49,056 nt of DNA from Candidatus Acetothermia bacterium (GTDB lineage Bacteria > Bipolaricaulota > Bipolaricaulia > RBG-16-55-9 > DRXL01): NCBI GenBank assembly GCA_016179105.1, contig JACOSB010000011.1, positions 1 through 49,056 on the forward strand, given 5' to 3'. Under the pieces are notes generated by a model. It did no database searches, was not told where the DNA came from, and was given only the letters and a program-made list of their open reading frames with translations. Of this stretch, positions 17,400 through 25,318 are shown one piece after another. Numbering within the stretch: position 1 is the stretch's first letter; the number at the start of each line of letters is the position of its first letter. Both the position numbers and the translations under genes were made by a program.

Positions 17400-18263
17400 T
17401 TAGGAAGGCTTGACTCGCACGCCGAAGGCCGATAGCCCTCCTGTTAAAGCACCCAAGAGAAACCCCAAAGCGATCAGACGCCACGTTAGCTGCGGGAGAA
17501 AATCTGTCCGCAAAACGTCGGGCAGCCATCGCCGAATGAGGTTGTCGGAACCAACTCCGACCGTCTGTAAGAGATAAAAAGTCAAGAGAGCCAGCAGAGC
17601 AGCGAGCAGTCCGTAGAGCACGCCCATCAAAAAAAACGGGATGCGTAGGGTGATAACCTTGACCCCCGCTAGATAGAGCGTTGCCATCTCGGCAGCCCAC
17701 GCGGCCTGCAAGATGCGAAACGCCCTAGCGACAGCAATCATCGTGATGACCAAGCAGACGCCCAAGACGATGATGGCGCTATTCATCGCCAGGGCATTTT
17801 GCGCCAAGGATTGGCGTAAGGAGGCTCTTTCATAACTGATTACTTGAGAAAAAATGCCGAGAAATTTGAGTTTTTCTTCTAAACTTGGCACGTCTTGGGA
17901 TCTTGTAGCCACGACGGTCAAAAATCCTTGGGCCAACTCTTCACGTTTCACGGCATTTCTCAGCTCTCCTGGGAATTTGCAGTCTTGATTCGACTCGCAG
18001 CTGTTGTTGTAAACCTGCGCTACTTCATGCCAATTCAAGATGTTTGAGTACAAACTCTGGATGAGTTCACGTTCCGGTTTGCTCCGAAAGACGGCAAAGA
18101 CATTGATCTCACTGTTCATTCCCAGGAGATTCCAGGCGAGCAAGAGAACGATGAGCACAGAGAAAAAAAGACTCATGAGCCCGATCGCAAGCAACGAGGC
18201 GCGGAGCCCTTTGGGTTTTAAGCCAAAGAGCAGTTCTTTAAACAAATAAAGCACGGAGTTCAT
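17400..18263 (-). CDS. ftsX: FtsX-like cell-division permease
   Basis: 287 residues. First membrane helix at about 22-45, an extracytoplasmic domain (about 46-160) with a 'TVVATRSQDVPSLEEKLKFLG' segment, then three further helices; this is the FtsX layout. With FtsE it forms a complex that activates septal peptidoglycan hydrolases. The start is the ATG at 18263, which overlaps the ftsE stop as TGATG and has GGAGG 8 bp before it; a longer start at 18278 is less likely. It converges on the phosphodiesterase gene. Confidence 0.82.
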   Translation of the reverse strand: MNSVLYLFKELLFGLKPKGLRASLLAIGLMSLFFSVLIVLLLAWNLLGMNSEINVFAVFRSKPERELIQSLYSNILNWHEVAQVYNNSCESNQDCKFPGELRNAVKREELAQGFLTVVATRSQDVPSLEEKLKFLGIFSQVISYERASLRQSLAQNALAMNSAIIVLGVCLVITMIAVARAFRILQAAWAAEMATLYLAGVKVITLRIPFFLMGVLYGLLAALLALLTFYLLQTVGVGSDNLIRRWLPDVLRTDFLPQLTWRLIALGFLLGALTGGLSAFGVRVKPS

Positions 18264-18994
18264 CACGGACGCCTCCACGCCTTTGGCTCAGCAGCTAGAG
18301 GCTCCTGTGGCGTTGCGGGGAAAGGTGAAGTATCCGTGATAATGCCATTGTGCAGATAGACTACCCGCCCGCCGGTCTGTTGCGCGAGGCTGTGCTCGCG
18401 CGTCGCTAGCAAAATCGCCAAGCGCTTCAGTGCGTGAAAGTGACGGAGGCCCGCGATTACTTGCTGCGCGTCTTTGAACTCAAGTTTTTCGAAGGGCTCA
18501 TCGATGAGCAAAATTCCCGGCTCGTGACAGGCTGCCAGAGCGATTTGGAAGAGTTTTTGATTCGCTGGCGAAAGGTCTTGCACGGGTAGCTCGCGCAACC
18601 CCGCCAGCCGGATTGCTTCTAAAGTATCAATCGCTTTTCGCTCGGCTTCACTGGCAGCATAGCCCATGACGCGCAGTTTGAAGATGAGCGCTTCGTGCAG
18701 CGAGCGCCCGGCCATCGGCTTTGGGTTTTGTGGCACGATTCCTATCCGTCGGCGCAAGTGCAGCAAGCGCTCTTTACTGATGCGGGTGACGTTGCGATCA
18801 TCGACGAGGATTTGGCCCTTTTGCGGCTGGACCTCGCGTGAGAGCAGCTTTAACAAAAGCGATTTTCCCGATGACGTCTCGCCCACAACGCAGACGAGTT
18901 CTCCCCGCTCTAAGCGCAAATGTACGTCTTCGAGGACTCGCTGGCCCTCGGGCGTCGTGAATTTTAGGTCAGATACTTGGATGACGATCGGCAT
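18263..18994 (-). CDS. ftsE: FtsE-like ABC transporter ATP-binding protein
   Basis: 243 residues. Walker A GETSSGKSLLLKLL, Q-loop RIGIVPQNPKPM, Walker B GILLIDEPFEKL and a switch-like His in ATREHSLAQQ are present. The ABC signature is unusual: where FtsE has LSGGE/Q, this protein reads DLSPANQKLFQIAL. FtsE may work with low ATPase activity, but loss of the two glycines is notable. The start is ATG 18994 (MPIVIQVSDL) with GAGGAG upstream; a longer frame runs back into prmC and is not used. It sits 7 bp after prmC and overlaps ftsX. Confidence 0.8.
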   Translation of the reverse strand: MPIVIQVSDLKFTTPEGQRVLEDVHLRLERGELVCVVGETSSGKSLLLKLLSREVQPQKGQILVDDRNVTRISKERLLHLRRRIGIVPQNPKPMAGRSLHEALIFKLRVMGYAASEAERKAIDTLEAIRLAGLRELPVQDLSPANQKLFQIALAACHEPGILLIDEPFEKLEFKDAQQVIAGLRHFHALKRLAILLATREHSLAQQTGGRVVYLHNGIITDTSPFPATPQEPLAAEPKAWRRP

Positions 18995-19001
18995 CTTCTC
19001 C

Positions 19002-19895
19002 TCACTCTTGCTCAGCAAACGTGCTGATATTCCGGGGGGCGAGCCGCTCAGCCCGTACGAATCGTTCCTTGCCCGCGATGTCCCGCAGAATATCGAGATG
19101 GAAAGTCTCGGCCTGCTCAATCAGCTCGCGGACTCGAGAGGCTTGTTTGTCGCCCATCTCCAGATAGAGTCGGCCTGGCGGTCTTAAGAATTCGACGCTT
19201 CGCGAGACGATATGGGCGATGGCTTCCAAGCCGTCCGGTCCTCCGTCGAGCGCGATCGCGGGCTCTTTCTTCACTTCCGTCTGTAAGTGCTCCAGCTCTT
19301 CTCTCGGAACATAAGGCGGATTGGAGACGATCAGATCGAAAACGCCGGAGACGTTTTCATACCAATCCGATCGGAGAAATCGCACGCGCGCTTCGACTCC
19401 ATTCTCACGGGCGTTTTCGCTCGCCAAGCCGAGCGCTCCTTCCGACAGATCGACGGCTAAAATCTGTGCGTGCTTGAACGCGCGCGCCAGCGCGATCGCG
19501 ATCGCCCCCGTCCCTGTACCTAAATCGAGTATCCACGAAGGAGAGATCTTAGAGCTGAAAAAATCTTTCACGATGCGCTCTACGAGTTCTTCAGTCTCGG
19601 GCCGGGGAATCAAAGCCACAGGTGAGACTTTTAGCCGACAGCCGAAGAAGTCGACTTCGCCAATCAGATATTGCAACGGCGTTCCCTCGTGTCTTTGTCG
19701 GATGAGCTTCTTAAAATCGAGTCGTTCGGGATCGGTCAGGACTCGTTCCGGTCGCAGATACAACTCCAAGCGATCCGCCCGCAGCGCATGCGACAGCAGA
19801 ATCTCAGCTTCCAGTCGAGCGGCCTCAATCCCGCTGCGGCGGAAATAATCTTTGGTCCAACCGAGCACTTCGCGAACTGTCCAGCTCTTAGTCAT
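19002..19895 (-). CDS. prmC: Release factor glutamine methyltransferase
   Basis: 297 residues. Methylates the GGQ glutamine of peptide-chain release factors. The N-terminal helical bundle (about 1-85) has the typical 'EAEILLSHAL...LYLRPE' and GTPLQYLIGEVDFFG segments. The SAM domain follows with ILDLGTGTGAIAIAL, and the catalytic NPPY is in DLIVSNPPYVPREEL. prfA, its usual partner, is not adjacent; it leads an ftsE-ftsX operon instead. Promoter TTGACT-18-TAGTTT lies upstream. Confidence 0.94.
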   Translation of the reverse strand: MTKSWTVREVLGWTKDYFRRSGIEAARLEAEILLSHALRADRLELYLRPERVLTDPERLDFKKLIRQRHEGTPLQYLIGEVDFFGCRLKVSPVALIPRPETEELVERIVKDFFSSKISPSWILDLGTGTGAIAIALARAFKHAQILAVDLSEGALGLASENARENGVEARVRFLRSDWYENVSGVFDLIVSNPPYVPREELEHLQTEVKKEPAIALDGGPDGLEAIAHIVSRSVEFLRPPGRLYLEMGDKQASRVRELIEQAETFHLDILRDIAGKERFVRAERLAPRNISTFAEQE

Positions 19896-19919
19896 AACGT
19901 CCCCCTTCTCCAGCGCCTA

Positions 19920-19949
19920 AAACTATCAGAACGATTGTCACTTAGTCAA
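19920..19949 (-). promoter_or_regulatory. Promoter of prmC-ftsE-ftsX
   Basis: On the minus strand TTGACT (19949-19944), 18 bp, TAGTTT (19925-19920). It overlaps the divergent PIN-TRAM promoter, so the two probably compete for RNA polymerase. Confidence 0.55.
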
Positions 19950-19963
19950 CCTTGTGCTAAGAT
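19935..19963 (+). promoter_or_regulatory. Promoter of the PIN-TRAM gene and ispD
   Basis: TTGTCA (19935-19940), 17 bp, TAAGAT (19958-19963), about 50 bp before the ATG. It interleaves with the divergent prmC promoter. Confidence 0.6.
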
Positions 19964-20013
19964 GATATGTTCTTCGATAGGTCGCAAGACAGTTTGGAAT
20001 CAAGGAGAGCACA

Positions 20014-21093
20014 ATGGCAAAGTTCTTTTTGCTACCATTATTTTTTGCTGTTTTGATCGGCTTGGGGATGTTCGTGGCTGTCACTCAAAAATTGGGGGCA
20101 CCGCTGGGGCCATTCCATCAGGATGCCTCGCGCCTCTTGATCGGTGGATTCTCCGGGTTTCTCTTCGCACTATTGACGTTATTGACTTCAGCGCTCATCA
20201 ATCGTCAGCTGGAGCAAGGTAAGTCTCGGCAGCTCGTCAACGGTGGTCTAACAGCGTTGGTCGGAGCGACTCTCGGCTTTATTGCATTTATCATCTTAGA
20301 CTTGATCTTTAAGAATACCTCGGATAAGAACACTCCGGAGTCATGGCTCGCTCTCACTCAAGGGTTGATCTTTCTGTTTTTCACGATGCTCGGCTTTCGG
20401 GTCGGCTACCGCGAAGAGAATATCTTGGTGGATGCATTTAGGGGCGGGAAAGCGGGCCAAACCAACCGAGGCCCTAAGCTCCTCGACACAAGTGTCATCA
20501 TCGATGGTCGCATCGGTGACTTGGTGAAGACGGGCTTCATCGAGGGCAAGCTCATCATTCCTCAGTTCGTGCTCGATGAGCTCCATAACATTGCTGACTC
20601 ATCGGACAATCTGCGCCGCCGCAAGGGCCGTCGCGGCTTGGATATTCTGGGAGAACTGCGCCGTAGCGAGAATATCGAAGCCGAGATGATCAGCCGCGAC
20701 TTCCCCGAGCTCGGCGCGGTCGACCGCAAACTGATTCAACTAGCGAAAGAGATGAACGCGAAGATCATTACGACCGACTACAATTTGAACAAAGTGGCCA
20801 AAGTTGAGAACATCGATGTGCTCAACATCAATGAGCTCGCCAACGCCGTGAAACCTCGCTTCATTCCCGGCGAAGAACTCGAGGTCGAAGTCATCGACCG
20901 GGGGGAAGAAATCGGTCAAGGAGTCGGATATCTGGACGATGGCACGATGGTTGTGGTTGAGAATGGCAGGCGTTTTATCGGGAAGAAGATCAAAACCGTC
21001 GTGAACAGCGCGCTTCAGACGGACGCGGGCAAGATGCTCTTCGTCCGGCCCAAGACCGAGACCAATTCGATGAAAGATAAGTGGGCGCAATGA
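20014..21093 (+). CDS. PIN-TRAM domain membrane protein (YacL family)
   Basis: 359 residues. Four hydrophobic helices at about 5-130. A PIN nuclease-like domain follows at about 150-275, starting KLLDTSVIIDGRIGDLV with the first acidic residues and later ISRDFPELGAVDRKLI and IITTDYNLNKVA. A C-terminal TRAM domain (about 285-345) contains GEEIGQGVGYLDDGTMVVVENG. This architecture matches YacL-type proteins, thought to act on RNA at the membrane. It is followed by ispD after 1 bp, a pairing common in several bacterial groups. AAGGAGAG precedes the ATG. Confidence 0.9.
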   Translation: MAKFFLLPLFFAVLIGLGMFVAVTQKLGAPLGPFHQDASRLLIGGFSGFLFALLTLLTSALINRQLEQGKSRQLVNGGLTALVGATLGFIAFIILDLIFKNTSDKNTPESWLALTQGLIFLFFTMLGFRVGYREENILVDAFRGGKAGQTNRGPKLLDTSVIIDGRIGDLVKTGFIEGKLIIPQFVLDELHNIADSSDNLRRRKGRRGLDILGELRRSENIEAEMISRDFPELGAVDRKLIQLAKEMNAKIITTDYNLNKVAKVENIDVLNINELANAVKPRFIPGEELEVEVIDRGEEIGQGVGYLDDGTMVVVENGRRFIGKKIKTVVNSALQTDAGKMLFVRPKTETNSMKDKWAQ

Positions 21094-21094
21094 A

Positions 21095-21793
21095 ATGGGG
21101 CCAGTAGGCGTCAGCGCGGTGATCCTGGCCGCCGGCCAAGGTCAACGCATGGGCACAGAGATCAACAAGCCCTATCTTTTGTTGCACGGTCTCCCGATTG
21201 TCTATTACTCGCTCGCTCGTTTCGGCGGTAGCCTTCTTATCGATGAGATCGTGGTCGTCGTACGAGAAAGTGAAGTAACGCACGTCCAAGAGCGCGTGCT
21301 GGAGAAGCACGCGTTTGACAAGTCGATCAAAGTGGTCGGCGGCGGCTTAGAGCGCCAGGACTCAGTCTACGAGGGGGTTTGCGCGACCAAGAGTGAATAT
21401 ATTTTAGTTCATGATGGCGTGCGCCCCTTCTTTTCTTCGGTCTTGCTCTCGCGATTGATTGAAGCAGTCAAAACTTATGATGCCGTAATTCCGGTGCTGC
21501 GCTCTTCCGACACACTCTCGCAGGTCAATCAAGAAGGTCTGATTGAGCGAGAGCTCGATCGACACCAGATTGTACGCGCTCAAACGCCGCAAGCGTTCCG
21601 TTATGGTCTGATAAGAGAGTCACTAGAGAAAGCCCGACGAGATGGGAAAAAGTTCACTGACGAAGCTGGGGCTGTGCTGGCGATGAGTGGTGTCCATCCA
21701 AAGATCATCGAAGGTGAAGAGTGGAATATCAAGATCACGACACCGTGGGATTTGCAATTGGCGGAGTGTTTGGGGCGCATATTGTTGGTATGA
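21095..21793 (+). CDS. ispD: 2-C-methyl-D-erythritol 4-phosphate cytidylyltransferase
   Basis: 232 residues. Third step of the MEP isoprenoid pathway, making CDP-ME. The nucleotide-binding signature AVILAAGQGQRMGTEINKPY keeps the Gly-rich loop and Lys, although the usual 'PKQF' is 'NKPY'. The other motifs, VHDGVRPFFS, QTPQAFRYGLI, FTDEAGAV and EGEEWNIKITTPWDL, are intact. It starts 1 bp after the PIN-TRAM stop. No ispF follows; mutS converges instead. Confidence 0.93.
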   Translation: MGPVGVSAVILAAGQGQRMGTEINKPYLLLHGLPIVYYSLARFGGSLLIDEIVVVVRESEVTHVQERVLEKHAFDKSIKVVGGGLERQDSVYEGVCATKSEYILVHDGVRPFFSSVLLSRLIEAVKTYDAVIPVLRSSDTLSQVNQEGLIERELDRHQIVRAQTPQAFRYGLIRESLEKARRDGKKFTDEAGAVLAMSGVHPKIIEGEEWNIKITTPWDLQLAECLGRILLV

Positions 21794-21835
21794 CACTAAC
21801 TTTTGTAGAGGCAAGGCTATCTCGCCTCTGTGTCA
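21791..21835. terminator. Bidirectional terminator-like hairpin between ispD and mutS
   Basis: AGAGGC (21807-21812) pairs with GCCTCT (21824-21829), with an outer TGACAC/GTGTCA pair (21791-21796 and 21830-21835). A run of T follows on the plus strand (ATTTCTTTTTT from about 21837), as expected for a rho-independent terminator. Confidence 0.55.
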
Positions 21836-24394
21836 CATTTCTTTTTTCAGCTTCGACAGAATTTCTAGCGCTTCGAGGGGCGTGAGCGTATTCACATCTA
21901 ATTTTTTCAGGGCTTGTACGACCGGATGTTCTTCGCTCTGGAAGAGCGTCATTTGTTTCAAAAATTTGGGGTCTTTGGAGCGCAGCTCACCCATTGCATC
22001 CAAGGGATTGTTCTGCAAGATCTTTTGCAACACCTCGTCCGCTTTCTTGGTGACTTCGTCGGGTAAGCCAGCAAGTCGCGCGACGTGCACGCCGTAACTG
22101 CCCTCCGAAGCACCTTCGGCCACTTTGTGCAAAAAGATCACTTGGTTGCCATACTCTTTGACTTGCACGTGCATATTTTTTATGCCGGGCAAGCGCTCAG
22201 CAAGCTTTGTCAGTTCGTGATAGTGTGTTGCAAAAAGTATCTTCGCGCAGATTTTTGTCGCAAGGTGCTCGGCCACCGCCCAGGCGATGCTGACGCCGTC
22301 AAAGGTACTTGTGCCACGGCCCATCTCATCCAGAATTATCAAGCTGTGATCGGTTGCGTTATTCAGAATATTCGCCGTCTCGAGCATCTCCACCATGAAG
22401 GTGCTGTAGCCTGACGCGAGCATATCCGATGCGCCGACGCGCGTGAAGATCTTGTCAACGATCGGGAGTGTTACTGAATCAGCGGGCACGAAACTCCCGA
22501 GTTGTGCCAGCAAGCAAATGAGCGCAATTTGGCGAAGATACGTCGATTTACCCGACATGTTCGGCCCGGTGAGCACTATCAAGAATTCCTTTTCTTTCAT
22601 TTCAAGATCATTGGGGACAAACTCTCCACTCGCAAGTAATCCTTCGACGACGGGATGGCGTCCGTTCTTAATGGACATCTCATGGCCTTCTGTGAACTGT
22701 GGGCGACTGAAGTGATTAACATGAGCCACTTCAGCGAGCGAAGCGAAGAGATCCAACTCAGCGATGACTTGGGCTAACTGTTGAATTTCTCCGATCTTGC
22801 TTGCGGCTTGCTCGCGCAGTTGGCAGAAGAGCTCGTACTCTAATTTCTGGGAACGTTCGAGTGCAGCTAGAATTTTCTCTTCGTACTCTTTAAGTTCGGG
22901 CGTGATGTAACGCTCGGCATTGGTGAGGGTTTGTTTCCGATGGTAATCCGGCGGGACACGCTTCACGGCGGCTTTGCTTACTTCAAGATAGTAGCCAAAG
23001 ACCGTATTATAACCGACTTTGAGCGTCGTTATTCCCGTTCGCTCACGCTCGCGGTTCTCGATTTCCAAAATCTTTTGCTTGTACATCCGCTCTTGGGCTT
23101 TGAGCGCATCGAGTTCTTGATGAAAACCCTCACGAAAAATATTGCCCTCTTTGAGTTCGAGCGGAGCGTCTTCACGAATGGCACGCGTGAGCAACTCGCG
23201 CAACTCATCGAGCACGACGTTTTCTAACGCTCTCGCATATTCTTCAAATTTTGCGATGGAATTTTGTGAACGCCACTGCGTGAGCTTTTCTGTCAAATCT
23301 GGCAACCGCTCCAATGATTGACGTAATGAAAGCATATCTCGTGGATTCACACGATTGGCCCCCAGCCGTGCAGCAAGCCGCTCTAGATCGAAGATGCGGC
23401 TGAGCAACTGGCGTAACTCTCCACGCTCCAAACTTTCTTCGACGAAGAACTGAACGACATCCAACCGTTGTTCGATCTCCGCGTGATCGAGTAAGGGTGT
23501 GAGAATCCATCTCCGTAAAAGTCGTTCGCCCATGCCGGTGACCGTTTGATTGAGCACCGTGAAGAGCGTCGCACGGCTACTGCCACCGCGAATTTCTTCC
23601 AAGAGTTCGAGGTTGCGCTGCGTGAAGGGATCGAGCCCCATCTGGGCTGCGATCGAGTAAGCTTTGGGAGGGTTCAGATGGCGCAGAGATTCTTTCTGTG
23701 TTTCTCGCAAATACGCCAAGAGTCCGGCGGCGCTACGCCCGCTCAGTTCTGAAAGCCCCAGCCCTTCGAGCGAGATGATCTGAAACTGATCGAGTAAGTG
23801 TTGGATGCGAAACGAGCTCGGCTCTACTTCAGTGAACGCGATACGGTTGCCATTGGTGTTAAGCTCTGGGCGTGACGGCACGCCTTTAGGCAAGAGCAGT
23901 TCTGATGGCTGAAGTCGAAGCAATTCGTTCTTAAGTGCCGAAGTGGGGAGCTCAGTCGCGCGGAATTCTCCGGTCGAGAGATCGGCGTACGCAAGCCCCG
24001 AATTTTCTTCGTCGATCCAGATGGCCGCAATGTAGTTGTTGTGTCCGCGCTCAAGTAATTCGTCTTCAAGCACCGTACCCGGCGTGATGATGCGAACAAC
24101 GTCGCGTTCGACGATGCCCTTAGCTTCATCAACATCTTGGACTTGGTCGCAGATGGCGACTTTGTAGCCCTTTTTCAGCAGCTGATTGATGTACGGCGTC
24201 GCACGTTTGATGGGGACGCCGGCCATCGGCGTGTCTTCGCGCTTGGTGAGGGCGATGTCCAGTTCTCTTGCGGTCAGTTCGGCATCCTCGAAAAACGTTT
24301 CGTAGAAGTCGCCCAACTGAAAGAAGAGAATCAAATCCCTATGCTCGGCCTTGATACGCAGGTACTGCTTCATCATGGCCGTCTGCTTGGCCAT
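21833..24394 (-). CDS. mutS: DNA mismatch repair protein MutS
   Basis: 853 residues. The mismatch-contacting Phe-x-Glu is in FFQLGDFYETFFED (domain I). Connector, lever and clamp regions follow. The ATPase has Walker A GPNMSGKSTYLRQIAL, Walker B LIILDEMGRGTSTFDG and FATHYHELTKLA. The start is ATG 24394 (MAKQTAMMKQYL) with GAGAGGAG before it; the frame is open about 70 codons further, into the DinB-like gene, but that sequence does not look like MutS. No mutL lies in the window. Confidence 0.95.
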   Translation of the reverse strand: MAKQTAMMKQYLRIKAEHRDLILFFQLGDFYETFFEDAELTARELDIALTKREDTPMAGVPIKRATPYINQLLKKGYKVAICDQVQDVDEAKGIVERDVVRIITPGTVLEDELLERGHNNYIAAIWIDEENSGLAYADLSTGEFRATELPTSALKNELLRLQPSELLLPKGVPSRPELNTNGNRIAFTEVEPSSFRIQHLLDQFQIISLEGLGLSELSGRSAAGLLAYLRETQKESLRHLNPPKAYSIAAQMGLDPFTQRNLELLEEIRGGSSRATLFTVLNQTVTGMGERLLRRWILTPLLDHAEIEQRLDVVQFFVEESLERGELRQLLSRIFDLERLAARLGANRVNPRDMLSLRQSLERLPDLTEKLTQWRSQNSIAKFEEYARALENVVLDELRELLTRAIREDAPLELKEGNIFREGFHQELDALKAQERMYKQKILEIENRERERTGITTLKVGYNTVFGYYLEVSKAAVKRVPPDYHRKQTLTNAERYITPELKEYEEKILAALERSQKLEYELFCQLREQAASKIGEIQQLAQVIAELDLFASLAEVAHVNHFSRPQFTEGHEMSIKNGRHPVVEGLLASGEFVPNDLEMKEKEFLIVLTGPNMSGKSTYLRQIALICLLAQLGSFVPADSVTLPIVDKIFTRVGASDMLASGYSTFMVEMLETANILNNATDHSLIILDEMGRGTSTFDGVSIAWAVAEHLATKICAKILFATHYHELTKLAERLPGIKNMHVQVKEYGNQVIFLHKVAEGASEGSYGVHVARLAGLPDEVTKKADEVLQKILQNNPLDAMGELRSKDPKFLKQMTLFQSEEHPVVQALKKLDVNTLTPLEALEILSKLKKEM

Positions 24395-24429
24395 CGCGAC
24401 TCCTCTCGATCTGTAAGACCGATGCAGCG

Positions 24430-24912
24430 CTAGGTTTTCTTGTAGGGGTTGTCTCCCAAGATCCAGCGATAGGTGATGAGTTGGCCCAGGTGATAATACT
24501 CGTGGCGCGCGACCCAGCGGAGCATCTCTTCGGGCTCGACGGTCTTGCCCATGTATTGGTGCCACTCTTCCGGGACTGGCACGGGAGATTGCAGCTTGTC
24601 TTCTGTGCACGCATCCAGATATTTGAGCGTCTCAGCACGGATTTTTTCAAGATCATTCAGTGTCGACTGGGAATCGTTACCGCTCCATGGGACAGCCTTT
24701 TCCCAGTCCAGTTTCTTCTGATTGGCAAGCCAGTAGACGCAGATTTTTTCCATGCTGCCAATCTCTTGCAAGAGGCCTTTGCAAGATTTCATATCCGGAC
24801 GGGGAGCCCAGTTGAACTCCTCCGGCTTGAGTTTTTTCACTTCCTCCATCAGCTCTTTTCGAATATCGTTTAACTCGCTTGTGTGACGCTCTTTGTGGCC
24901 ACGACCAGCCAT
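24430..24912 (-). CDS. DinB-like (DUF664-type) four-helix protein
   Basis: 160 residues, about the size of a DinB/YfiT domain. These proteins bind a metal with three histidines; some are thiol-dependent transferases. The C-terminal pair is present in RWVARHEYYHLGQLITYR. At the expected first ligand (usual 'LLxHxxxxE') the sequence is GLLQEIGSMEKI, with Gln/Glu rather than His, so the metal site may differ. Start: ATG with GAGGAGGG 8 bp upstream. It precedes mutS by 35 bp on the same strand and may share its transcript. Confidence 0.75.
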   Translation of the reverse strand: MAGRGHKERHTSELNDIRKELMEEVKKLKPEEFNWAPRPDMKSCKGLLQEIGSMEKICVYWLANQKKLDWEKAVPWSGNDSQSTLNDLEKIRAETLKYLDACTEDKLQSPVPVPEEWHQYMGKTVEPEEMLRWVARHEYYHLGQLITYRWILGDNPYKKT

Positions 24913-25000
24913 AAAGTATCCCTCCTCTAGGAATCTCTTTGCGATGTTAGCAGAAGAAAGGGAGGAGGGGCAAGCTGACGTGAACTTGTTATCAATAAAA

Positions 25001-25029
25001 TTGTAGTGATCACAGTTTATGTGTACTAT
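25001..25029 (+). promoter_or_regulatory. Promoter of the DUF2283 gene
   Basis: TTGTAG (25001-25006), 17 bp, TACTAT (25024-25029), 21 bp before the ATG. Confidence 0.55.
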
Positions 25030-25050
25030 TTTTAGACGAGAGGTGAGGCT

Positions 25051-25290
25051 ATGAAGATAACTTACGACTCTGAAGTGGATGCGCTCTACATACGCTTCAT
25101 AGAAACTCCAGTAACGACCAAACATGTGGCAGAGGGTATTGCTATAGATTATCCAGCCGATGGGCGAATTGCTGGTATCGAGGTTCTGGATGCGCAGAAG
25201 CGCATTGGTGATCCAGAAGTGTTTCGCAAAGTGGTATTGGAAGATATAGCCCTCACGAAGCCTAACTCTTTAGTTGGGAAAAGGCTGTGA
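25051..25290 (+). CDS. DUF2283 family small protein
   Basis: 79 residues. It starts MKITYDSEVDALYIRF, then 'GIAIDYPADGRIAGIEVLDAQKR', the hallmark pattern of DUF2283. These proteins are often next to DUF4258 toxins-like genes, but no such partner is visible on either side. GAGGTGAGG precedes the ATG. It has its own promoter and ends 28 bp before the convergent HEPN-like gene. Function unknown. Confidence 0.82.
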   Translation: MKITYDSEVDALYIRFIETPVTTKHVAEGIAIDYPADGRIAGIEVLDAQKRIGDPEVFRKVVLEDIALTKPNSLVGKRL

Positions 25291-25318
25291 AATTCGCAAA
25301 AAACCTATATACTTTGAA

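Noticed and set aside
24395..24610. 70-codon N-terminal extension of MutS
   Set aside because: It lies inside the DinB-like gene and has Arg/Pro-rich non-MutS sequence; ATG 24394 has a good ribosome site and the family N-terminus.
25051..25318. Toxin-antitoxin pair with DUF2283
   Set aside because: No DUF4258-like ORF lies next to it; the following DNA runs straight into the convergent HEPN-like gene, which is on the other strand and not coupled.
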